Source of the DNA: Straminergon stramineum | Lineage: Eukaryota; Streptophyta; Bryopsida; Hypnales; Calliergonaceae | NCBI GenBank assembly: GCA_963920665.1 | Contig: OY987272.1 | Location: forward strand, 7,693,001 to 7,757,000 | Reading direction: 5' to 3' | DNA length: 64,000 nt | Shown: piece after piece, positions 21,575-31,370 of the stretch | Layout of the letters: every line of letters starts with the position of its first letter | Numbering within the stretch: the first letter of the stretch is position 1 | The notes under the pieces: generated by a model | The model's input: only the letters and a program-made list of their open reading frames with translations | What the model was told of the DNA's origin: nothing | Databases searched by the model: none | Program-made: the position numbers and the translations under genes

Positions 21575-23605
21575 TTACAAGAAGTGCCACTGCTTGTAAG
21601 TCTTTTCTACAATGCCACCACCTGACCTGATGGCGTGGTTCAGAGTATCAACCGCAGGAGGCACACCCCACAGCAATGGCATAACCACCGTCATTGTCAG
21701 CTTCTCATGCAGACCTTCCGTGGTGGCTTTTTCTGCTGCAACTACCTGCAGACAGCATCCAATGTAAGTTATGTAGAGAAGAAATTTTAGGGAGCCGATG
21801 ACGGGGAAAAGAGAAAAATCATATTCCAACACAGTGATTGACATCCTCTTCCCAAAACAAAACCCCTACAATGATACGAATACAACACAAGCTGTTACAG
21901 TATCATTTAATGCACCCCGGAGTGCCCAAGCTAAAAATAGAACGCCTACCTTGGAAGCTAACGGTCGACTGTATCAACTTTCAAAATGTATTTCTATCAT
22001 TCTAAAAAGTAGGGTGTGACTTCCTCTTTCTATTGGAACCTTCTTTAACATTCCTAAATGATTTATTTCAACTCCTACAATATGGAAGAGGCCACTTTTG
22101 TCCATTTTGGCCCTCCGGGTTAACTAACAGCCACGCATAGTAAAAAAGTCATGAAAAGAATAGGTACCTCGCCCCCCAAATCCAGAACAGTGTCTTCGAC
22201 CACATCGTTCAGCATCTCAACAGATCGGCAGAAGCCAAACACACAAAACCTTCGGCCCCTGTCCAAGCCCTGCATCGACCTTTATTATTCTTTGCACGAC
22301 TATTACCTCAAACATGTGACAGAATTACAAAGCAGTGTCTCGAAACACGTGAATATATTAGTGCACTTTCCTGCTACAGGTTGCATCTAGAATACGACAC
22401 ACCTTCAAATCAGAATCGTCACTCAGCCCTTGCATGCGATAGCAAAGCTCACAGATGAGCATATTACCATCCAAACTAATAAACAAGTACAATAAATTGA
22501 GCTGTCCAAGTTGAGAAAGATCACTCACATTGGTGGCTGCAATGTCAAAAATGGCACCCAAGCAAAGACCCTGCTTAGGATCCATGTAATCCTCTTCCCT
22601 AAACCGCCGTCTTCTGAGCTGAGACTGCTTTCTCTGTCAAACAATGCCGCCACTTCAGTTGCGGTCCATTCAGACAGGCAAATTATTCATTGGCTCTGGA
22701 CCGAAGAAGAGGAGGCTTTGCATTAAGAACTCTATATTTACAACACCTACGGGGAAGTTTGAGCAAGACCTTGCTCAAAAAGCTAGTCAATGCTACAGGG
22801 AGGGTCAGAGCCTCTTGCAGCTCAGCTACTTGATTCCAGTAAAACCATGAAGGATCAAGGATTCATGATTAGGAAACGAACAATTCGATTGATCATTCTG
22901 TGAAAAATATAGTTCAGAAATGTGCAAATTTTATATCCATAGAATCAGTGCAGAACATTGCATGTGCTGGGCAATCAGTCAATAAAATTGGACAAAAGAC
23001 AGTCCCCACATGACCTACTCGAAAATACTTTAAGAAAATAGGCTTCCTAGTTCTCTAGGGATTCAAATACTTCGTCAACATTGCATTCCACCGTAGTCAT
23101 TCAAGGCACCATCTACGTCGGATTCTAGGGTTCGAGATGGTACCAGAAATGATGGACGAATTGATCCTCCAATCTTCACTAGCCCTTCCGTGGTGAAAAA
23201 AGTAACCGTGTCCTCTCGAATCCAATCTGCAAATCATTGCATCCCCAATCACTTCAGCGCGAGCTCTTCTCTTCAGAACCAAATCAACCTAACCCTAGAA
23301 TCCGACATTGCAACAAAAATTCAAGACATTGCAGCCACACATAGTTCCACCATTGATATTGCAACAAAAAATCAAACTACTCTCGACAAAAACCCTGAAT
23401 GCCGAATCCTACCATCCTTGTCGGGAGAATCCCAAGAGGGATCCCACGGGTAAGGCCCAAAGTCGTCCCTCCGACTCCAAAACCAAGAATCGCTGTCCTC
23501 CCCGTCGCTGGTACCTGACTGTCGTGCTTGCGGAGACACCATCCCTTGCCGCTTAGAAACCCTAGACCAGTTCAGTAAGCCACCGGCACTCCAATTTCCA
23601 CGCAT
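21575..23605 (-). CDS. Conserved-looking plant protein of unknown function, 5 exons
   Basis: Exons in transcript order: 23381-23605, 22529-22633, 22403-22447, 22168-22269, 21575-21745. They total 648 nt, 215 aa, and the frame is continuous. The N-terminus (residues 1-75) is Ser/Trp/Asp-rich with SWFWSRRDDFGPYPWDPSWD. It is followed by an Arg-rich block RRRRFREEDYMDP, then CLGAIFDIAATN, GRRFCVFGFCRSVEMLNDVV, EDTVLDLGGEVV, and a C-terminal MTVVMPLLWGVPPAVDTLNH plus SGGGIVEKTYKQWHFL. The phase-perfect junctions and balanced codon use make this a real gene. The pattern feels familiar from plant proteins of unknown function, but I cannot name a family and assign no role. No transmembrane segment stands out. 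The 45-bp exon (22403-22447) is the least certain: it can be skipped without changing frame. Confidence 0.75.
21911..22124 (+). mobile_element. MITE family C, copy in intron 4 of the unknown gene
   Basis: Contains 'agtgcccaagctaaaaatag', 'ccttggaagctaacggtcga' and 'atttctatcattc', and ends near 'gggttaac'. It matches the LCMT1 intron copies and lies wholly within the 421-bp last intron of the minus-strand gene. Confidence 0.7.
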
Positions 23606-23683
23606 GTTACATCTTGCGACATGAGACTGAACAGGGCAAGAAACCCAGCTCATCCGCACGCACACAACTCCGCTCCCCATCTC

Positions 23684-24150
23684 GATGCGAGAAATCGCCA
23701 GTTGACAATCGGTAGTGCAATTTCAGCAAAGTATCAAAGCGATTCAAATCGATGCGGGGAATCCCGAACTGACAATCTGTAGTGAAATTTCAGCAAAGTG
23801 TCAAAGGGATTCACAGCGATGTGCGGAAGCCTAATTGACAATCTGTAGTGAAATTCCAGCAAAGTATCAAAGGAATTCAAATCTATGCGAGGAATCTCCA
23901 ACTCAGAATCTGAAGTGAATATTCAGCAACGTATCAAAGGAATTCAAATCGATGCGAGGAATCTCCAACTCAGAATCTGAATTGAATTTTCAGCAACCTA
24001 TGAAAGGAATCCAAATCAATGCGAGGAATCTCCATTTGATAATCCTTAGTGAAACTTCAGCGAAGTAACAAATCGATGGGAAGAATCTCTACCTGTCAAT
24101 CTGTACAGAATTTTCGGCAAAGTGTCAAAGGAACTCAAATCGATGAGAGC
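23684..24150. repeat. 67-bp minisatellite, about seven units, upstream of the unknown gene
   Basis: Units start with 'gatgcgagga'-like words at 23684, 23751, 23818, 23884, 23951, 24018, 24075 and 24142. The spacing is 67 bp except one 66-bp step and one 57-bp step (a 10-bp deletion). Each unit continues 'atctcc..ctcagaatctg.agtgaa.ttcagcaa.gta.caaaggaattcaaatc'. The array starts about 80 bp upstream of the start codon at 23605, so it probably lies in the 5' leader or core promoter. Confidence 0.92.
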
Positions 24151-24508
24151 CGCGGGCGCTACCACTCCAGTTCCAATTTCTGGAGCTCCGGAAACCTAAT
24201 CGTTAGTTCATCACCGAGGGGGTCAAGAATTGATGAGTTGCTGTGAGGAAGAGATGCACTCTGATTTTCAGAGAATCAGAAAAAATGAAGAGATGATCGT
24301 TCGTCAGATTCCACGTGAATTGCAGCCATTTCTTTCTTCCGGCCAGTCGAATTCGATAGGTGTGAGGAGCACGTGGAGGAGCTTGAAAGGAATTGGGAAA
24401 GTAAAAGGCGAGGGCGAAGAAAAGCAAATGGCGTGCGAAAAGGAAGCGAGAAAAGAGCATGACCACCGGAACGGCAAATGAGAAAGAACTGTAACGGCAA
24501 TTGATGGA
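24151..24508. other. Upstream flank of the unknown gene, no gene recognised
   Basis: A slightly GC-richer segment following the minisatellite. Overlapping open frames of 80-165 codons on both strands extend into transposon sequence and carry no recognisable motif, so none is called. Confidence 0.5.
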
Positions 24509-25258
24509 TTTTGAAAAACAGCCCATTACGGACGCAGGACGCTAAATCCTTCAAACGAAGTGGGCCCCGCAGGGGCATTTTGTGTTTTACCCAGGGGTAA
24601 AGTAAAAACTGCCCCCTATTTTGAGCCGTGTCTAGGGAATGTTCTAGATCTCTTCGACCTAATTTGGGGTCTCTGATTGCGAATATGAATTCGGAATTTG
24701 CAAAAAAAATAATGTGCAAAAAAAAAAAAAATTCCTGCGTTTTCCCCATGGTAAATCTGGCCCTGCAGGGGCCCACTTTGTTTGTAGGGTTTAGTGTCCT
24801 CCATTACGGATCAAATGGGGGGTTTGCCCTCTTATCATTTCTGAAATTTTCTACTTTTTTTTCAGAGAAATTCAAGTGATAGAAATGGCGAGAGCATTTG
24901 AAAGTATATTTTTTTGACAAATTGTGAATTTGTTATGAATTTTTGAAGTGTTCAGCCCTTCATAGCCTAAAAGAGTCTGTAGACTACTTCAAACCCAACA
25001 AAAACTAATCCATAACACTCATCTTACTCACCTATAGTAGTCACAATATTTTCTAATTTAGAAGACCAAAAAAAGGCACTTTCTACAATGAATTAACACT
25101 AAAAAACTAACCATTCATATTGTAGTCACTTATTACTCCATTCCACTCAGCTAAGACATTGAATGTAGCCCAAATCTCAATAACTAAAAGAAAACCATAA
25201 TGGAGTTGTTCTTAGGAGTCCACTATGGATAAAAAGTCCGTGATGGGCTGTTTTACCT
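24509..25258 (-). mobile_element. MITE family B copy 1, split by a foldback insertion
   Basis: The right part, 24801-25258, is the reverse complement of the family B element at 55989-56449 along its whole length. The terminal repeat 'gggctgttttacct' is followed by TA at 25259-25260. The other terminus, 'aaaacagcccattacgga', is found displaced at 24515-24532. The two parts are separated by a 268-bp insert flanked by CCATTACGGA on both sides. The far-left end is degraded and its TA duplication is not seen. Confidence 0.85.
24533..24800. mobile_element. Mutator-like foldback/MITE nested in MITE B
   Basis: 268 bp flanked by the 10-bp direct duplication CCATTACGGA (24523-24532 and 24801-24810). 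Its ends form an imperfect inverted repeat of about 40 bp ('aggacgctaaatccttcaaa', 'cgaagtgggcccc' against the reverse complement of 'gggcccactttgtttgtagg', 'gtttagtgtcct'). A 9-11 bp target duplication with long terminal repeats is the Mutator (MULE) pattern. Interior non-coding. Confidence 0.8.
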
Positions 25259-25260
25259 TA

Positions 25261-26600
25261 TTGAAGAGGGTTTTTTTGAAAATTAGAGACCTGTTTCTTG
25301 GGCTCCTCAGAACATCCTTAGTGCAACTACCATATTGGCCCTCCAAATGTTTTTCTAACTTTTGACTCAGATATAATTAGAACTTGGAATTATTATCGTT
25401 GAAAGCACATCCCAAAGTACTTTGAATAGACAAAAGAAATTCAAATTTAGGCATTGAATAATCCTTTCGAAAGCAAACTAAAAGTCATAAATTACAAAGA
25501 CTTTGGCAAATCATGCTTATCAAAGATGAATTTGGTCTATTGCACTCCAAAATATGTCTTATTTTCTTCATGATGTTACTATGTGTCAAGTTGTGATTAG
25601 ATGGAACCTCTAAAAGGTTATGTGATACTTAAATATGTAAATATTAGGCAACTAAATGCCTAAATTGTTGGTACCATTATATAGTATTCAAGAATGTTTG
25701 ATGAAGAGAGACATTCCCCATGATAAATTTCTAATAGAAAATTAAAAAATTAGATGAAAGTTTGGAGACTTGAATAGATGATTTTAGAATGCACAATTAC
25801 TAGGCTAGCCTTTGGAATATAGTGATAATGCTACCTCAAAATCTGTTAAAACTTTTCTTGTAGTGCTTCACACAAGTATGATAGTTGTGGTTAAAAAAAT
25901 TCATTCATTGACACCATTGTCAAGGTGAAGGCACCTTGATATTATATTATCTATATTGAATTTTTCTACCTAGGTAATGTATTTGCATTATTTGAATGTT
26001 GGAGTATTAATTGAAATTGCATACAAGAACAAATTTCGTAGATTAATTTTGATACACAAATTAAATCTTGAAAGGTCAAAATTTTGAAAGATATTCTTCC
26101 TAACAAATTGAAATTAGAGTGGATTTTACTTTCATCAAGTACTTATCATGTTTTGTTTGTTTCAATATTCCCTCTAAAATATTGCCTACTATTCACCTTC
26201 TATTGAAATTTTGCCATAGATTTAAGAACCCTTTCATGACAAAGGAGCTCATATCTTCAACCTCACATCATTAGCAATATTTTAGAGTTTATATGGTGAT
26301 TTTTTTAAGTTCAAACAATTACTTCTTTAGAGAAACACAATAAATGTTCTTCACTCAATCTACATAAAGATGTTCCCTATTAATATTATACTTTCCACAA
26401 TATGATCAATCCAAATGGTCATTTTTATATCGAAAATCCTTTGTCCATAAAGGGTTAACCATGCACACTTTGGGTGGACTGCGAAAGCGAAACCGCAATT
26501 CCTTCGCTGCCAGTACCGCCATATCAGTTGCGGTTGTTCAAATTTTTTTGCAACTCTTGTTTGTAAACTAGCTGGCTTACAGATTCCAAAATGCAACAGC
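25261..26600. other. AT-rich intergenic DNA
   Basis: No gene, repeat array or RNA recognised; only short chance frames. Confidence 0.6.
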
Positions 26601-26639
26601 TCAACCGATTTTTGGAAGACAAGGCATGTTTCGGCCATG

Positions 26640-27000
26640 GAGATTGAGACGTTCTCAACGCATTGTGATGTTACAGAGAATTAGCAGAGCGAGCGTTTGG
26701 AAAGATCAATTCAGTGGCGTCCGGAAGGAGAGCTTGCTGTAGGAAGTGCGCATTTCTTGCTTATGTACGTTTTTTGCTTTCATGGTGCGTTTTACTCCTT
26801 TGCGGCGTCGATTACCGAGGCCTAGCTAGTGCATGAGGTTTGTTAAATACGACTTCCATTCTTTCGTTATACAAGAAGAGAATGGACGTTGATCTGCAGC
26901 TGTGTTGCTTGAAATTATGTAGTCTAATCTAAGTTTCCACTCGTACTGGAAAGAGACAAGGTGGAGGCGAGTTCTGGCTATAGCGTCGTTTCTTGGCAAA
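26640..27000 (+). pseudogene. Decayed partial duplicate of O-fucosyltransferase exon 1
   Basis: Runs parallel to 27155-27500, the start of the downstream gene, at an offset of about 510-540 bp. Matching pairs: aaagatcaattcag (26701) and aaagatccattcag (27227); attaccgaggcctag (26811) and attaccatggcctag (27351); caagaagagaatggacgttg and taagaagagaattgatgttg; aaattatgtagtctaatct and aaattgtgcaatctagact; aaggtggaggcgagttct and cgaggtggaggtgacttct. The frame is destroyed by stops and indels and the ATG region is not preserved. A tandem segmental duplication that has since decayed is the simplest reading. Confidence 0.75.
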
Positions 27001-27082
27001 CAATATATCAAAAGATTATGTAGAGATTGTGCATTTTGAAAAAAATTAGCTCAGCTTTTCACATATTGTTTGCCAAGAAACT
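26983..27082. repeat. Inverted repeat with arms of about 20 bp
   Basis: 'gtttcttggcaaacaatat' near 26985-27005 is repeated in reverse complement as 'atattgtttgccaagaaac' near 27062-27082, leaving a spacer of about 60 bp. It forms the boundary between the decayed exon duplicate and the leader of the intact gene. Confidence 0.8.
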
Positions 27083-27214
27083 ATGTTGCATCACATTTTT
27101 GAGTTTCTGCTCTTTTTTGGAGGACTTAAGAGGCGAGGGCATCTTTTGGCATAGAGAAACGTTGTTTATGCATCGTGATTTAAGGGAGCAGCGGAGCGTG
27201 TGTTTGAGGCAGCG

Positions 27215-29313
27215 ATGAAGAGCAGGAAAGATCCATTCAGTTGTGGAAGGAGAAATGGCGGTGGAAAAAGTGATACTGTTCGGCGCCATAGGAGCATTTG
27301 CTGCTTATGCACGGCGTGCTGCGTGTGCAGTTTGCTCCTCGTTAGCGTGGATTACCATGGCCTAGTGCAAGTAGAATTTTTGTTTAAGAAGAGAATTGAT
27401 GTTGCTCTGCCGGGGTGCATGAAATTGTGCAATCTAGACTTGGAGAAATTTTCTAAGAGTCGAGGTGGAGGTGACTTCTTGAGTTTCTTGGTGAGCGATG
27501 AAAAGTTTATGTATTATGCGCCGCACAGCGGCTTTAACAATCAGGTGATGGAATTTAAAAATGCGCTTCTGGTTGCCAAAATCTTGAACCGGACACTCGT
27601 TATTCCTCCTGTGTTGGATCATCACGCCGCGTGGCTAGGCAGCTGCCCTAAGAGACGCGTATTGCGTCCTCATCGTCTCCGTGCCCTCGTGTGGACGAGG
27701 ATCTTTGATCTTATTTCAAATTCCAGGTCTGCATTTTGGACATTCTCTCTCTTTGCAGTCCATAGCTTAAAAGTTACTTCCTTGTTACATCGCATATCAA
27801 AGGATGGTTCTGCTCAGATGCCTTCTCAAAGAGATTGCGTATCTCTAAGTAACGAAGTCTATGCTTCAAAACCTGCCTTAACGAGCCTCTGAATTTGAAG
27901 GAATATTGGTCAGTACTTCATTAAGTGAAATTGGGGACTATTTTCAAGTGAAAAAAGAGTCTGAAATTCAAGAATCTTGTCTTCACCTTTCCAATTGATT
28001 GCACCATTGCTCGTCTTAATCTGCAATCATTGCAAGTGCATTGAAATGAATAGAGGATGGTGGTAATCGTGGTAGTTTGCTGCAGTGTCAGGTACACCTC
28101 AATAGCAGACATAGTTGATATATCCTCCATCACTCCATCGAAGGTGAAAACAATTGATCTACGGGTCTTTTTGGCTTTGTGGTGTGGAATTGACATTAGT
28201 GCTTCGTGCGGAGGGACTCTTTGCAAGACATTTGCAAGGAAAGTGTTTGTTTGGAATGACTATGATACTTGCGTTCAAATGCTCAACCCCGTGCCTCCAG
28301 CTGAGTCCAAGTGCTGTGTTTATGGTGTTGAAAATGACTGCACTTCAACAATTTGGACCTACAATCCGAATTTACTTAATAATGAAACTGTGAAGCTGCG
28401 GAAAGACAACCTTCGGAGTAGGTCCTCGTACGTCACTGCCGCCAACATGACAGAGCCTCGTAAGCTGCTGTATGTGAGACGTCAAGGTCTAGAAAAGATT
28501 TCAAACCAACATTGGAAAGCAGAGAAAGTTAAGATGACGGAGATAGAAGTGGTGGACGTCCGAGGCTCTTTAGGATCGAATTCCGCTGCGAGCATGTCTT
28601 CTGTCATCGCCTTCGGAAGTATGTTCAGTACAATGTACAAGGATGCCCAATCATACATCAACGTAACGGTACCATCTGGGGACAAGGATTTGGATGACCT
28701 AATTCGTTCGCTCAAACTACTGTCCTTTTCATCGGAGATCATTGCAGCAGGAAAAACATACATTGACGAAGAGATAGCTCGACCAGAGTATTTTTGTGCT
28801 CAAATCAGACTGTCTGATGGGCAATTTAAGAATCACAGGAATGCTACAATTGGAAATTTGAAAGCTCAGCTAACATCTCTGAGGGCATCATGGTCCAGGA
28901 GGAATCCAACTCCCATATTCGTGATGACAGATCTACCGAATGAAAAGTGGACCAAAGAAATGCTGAAGGATTTATTACTAGATTCCAGAAATCCATATCA
29001 AGTGCATAAGCTCCTCCCAAGGAAAGACTTGATTGAATTAGCGAGCATGAGAATACTTACCGCTGAAGCCGGCTTCGTTGTGGGTTCCATTGCAGGTTCC
29101 GTGAGAGGATTCCAAAAGCACCAAGAGCAATCGCGAGTACATGCAGAATTATATATCTCTCACGTTGAACTGGCCATTGAGGAGGTCGTGTGCAGTTGCG
29201 CCAGACTTGGTTTCTCTGGCACCCAGGGGTCTACAGTAGCCGAAAGTATCAGGGATTTGAGAACCATCGTCACCTGCAGTACAGGTTTGCGAAGCGCAAG
29301 GTCTGAGACGTGA
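27215..29313 (+). CDS. GDP-fucose protein O-fucosyltransferase family protein, 2 exons
   Basis: Golgi-type glycosyltransferase of the large plant O-fucosyltransferase (DUF246) family. The local sequence resembles the SUB1/OFUT30-like branch, from memory of family motifs. Exons 27215-27726 and 28092-29313 total 1734 nt, 577 aa, with the junction AG|G restoring Arg. A Cys-rich hydrophobic segment at about residues 28-46 after a basic N-terminus suggests a type II signal anchor. Family landmarks are FLSFLVSDEKFMYYAPHSGF, NNQVMEFKNALLVAKILNRT, LVIPPVLDHH and, after the junction, YTSIADIVDISSITPSKVK; an acceptor-side motif EAGFVVGSIAGS lies near 345 codons into exon 2. Several N-glycosylation sequons are present. 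The last 65 residues or so, after GSIAGS, do not resemble the expected C-terminus; a late frameshift or missed intron there is possible. Catalytic competence is not established. Confidence 0.82.
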
Positions 29314-31370
29314 CTAGTCTATATACAATAATGATATTTTGTCGATGCAGTACTGAGTAATCGCAATTATGGCTCTTAACGGATACAGTCGAGCAAGTGC
29401 ATTTACTTCGGTTTCGTTCGCCGAAAGGTAAAACACCATAAATCCTGAAACAAATTTAAGAACGATGAGGGTTCGCTCAAGCAAAATGTCCACCGGATGT
29501 CCTCGTGTTCTTAGCCATCCTTATTTTTATTTACGTTGTAGGACGACGTCGGCAATTTTTTGATAGGCTCAGTAAGATTCATCTCTGCAGATGCGAAATT
29601 GAATTTGCAACCATGCTTGCCAATGCTTGAGTAAGAATCGAATATCCCGCAAATTATCGTACCCTGTGTGCTGGTGAGAACCGATGAGGTCGAGGTTTGT
29701 GCCTCCATCTTTTGACTTAGATGAAGAAGTTTTAGATGGCGATGCACTTTAGAATTGATACAGTTTTGATACGTGTTATTAGCTAGGTTTTAGATTGGCA
29801 TAAGCAGTTCGAATTGTTTGGAATGCCGTTATTTGCCAGAAATTGTCTTCACTTGTTTCGAGGGCATCGTGGAGGCAGATTTGGAGCTCAGGTGCAGGAA
29901 GCTGCATCACCAAATTTTATAGCTGACGAGTCTAAAGATGGATGCACAACCTCACCAATTTGCGGCACGTAATTTGATTCCCATGTACCCTGTCTATCAT
30001 TCATCACTCATCACCATCACAAAACAACCACTCGTGGTGAATTGACGACAACATAAGAAATAGAACCTCAGCATAAAAATCGGGAGTGCCAGTGGAGATG
30101 GGTATGGTGAGTCACGCATTGGGTGATGGTATATTCCAGAGGCGGGGGGGCGGGGGGGAGAACCCTCAGCGCGCATGCAACCATCGCGGCAATTGTGCTA
30201 CTAAGATAAGTCTTTGCTCCATGAGACTGGGTCCACCTTTTTCATGCCCCGAGTTGGCGACTGTCATTGACTCCGTAAAGTCATCAACTGCGTGTTTAAA
30301 AATATCCCAGGTTTGGCACGGCGTCCCTCCGCCAATCTTGCCGCCTGCCCCACCAAAACACAAGGCAGTTGAGAATTCCGAGCTCCTGATTCGGTGACTC
30401 TTCCCCGCAACTTCAATCTCCTGAGGACGTGCAGACGATTGAAGATGATCTCTGTTGTCATATATTTCCATTGCTTCCGTTTATCCACTAGCTACACTCC
30501 CAGCGCACAATATTATCGGCTTCCGATCATTGACTTTTAGTATCACAACCAAATGTGTGAGGGTTTGCACTATTTCTCGACTCCTAGTGGAATGACAGTT
30601 TTGCACAGGTAAGCACCAGGATGTTGCATTTAAGAGAACTGTTTTCTCGTCATAATTGATCTTGATTGGCGACTAGCTAGTTTTTTAGAGATGGGAGCAT
30701 GATGATCAGTTATTGTAAAGAGAATGCCAGTGCTATCGAAGGGAGTATCAAAGATGGCGGATTGTGGATGCTTGATCGATTACTTGTGGGTGTCCTTGTT
30801 CTGAGATGGAGGTGAAGTCTTTGAACCAATGTGTTTGATGGTTTGATGGTCTTAAGGTTGATGGTTCGAGAGCACGTCCTTGATGTAGTACTAGGTGTGG
30901 GGGTGTCAGGGAGTAGGAGGGTGAGAAGAGATGAAAAATGTAAATGTTTAAAATTTCCTGGAATGTAGAAAAACTTTACTAACTTATGGCAGCAATATTA
31001 TTACCGGTTTTGTACTCGAGGTCAATACTCTGTCGCTCTTGAAGTGTGCTCTAGTGAGAAACGGTTGCCCATTTTGGAATTCGGTTGTTTCTAGCTTTAG
31101 TTGTTCTGGCTTTTGCTTTGAAATAACACAGAGAACATAAGCAACAACCTTTGAGATGGATAGTAGGCTGAGGAAATCGAGGAAGGAGATCGCACTGAAA
31201 CAATGCATTCTGACAGAGATGCTGTGTGTTGCGTGGTACGTGCTAGTCTCTTCAAAGCCAGGTTGAGACAAAGTTGTTGCTGGAGAGTTGAAAAGACCAG
31301 CTGTCCGAGTGTGCAAACCACGCAGGAGTGGTGAGAGAGAGTCCGGAGCTGAATTTCTGTAGAGCTCGAG
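29314..31370. other. Intergenic, between O-fucosyltransferase and remorin
   Basis: Moderately AT-rich. It includes a G-rich run (30141-30159) within a more GC-balanced stretch (30080-30440). Overlapping frames of about 75-105 codons occur there on both strands, but I recognise none. The last 150-300 bp are presumably the remorin promoter and 5' leader. Confidence 0.5.

Noticed and set aside
24276..24776. 166-codon open frame on the minus strand
   Set aside because: It runs through the Mutator-like insert and MITE terminus, has no recognised motif and no splice partners; a chance frame in transposon sequence.
30086..30488. Overlapping 75-103 codon frames on both strands
   Set aside because: Locally GC-balanced DNA but no recognised family on either strand, and competing frames with equal claim; reported only as an intergenic feature.
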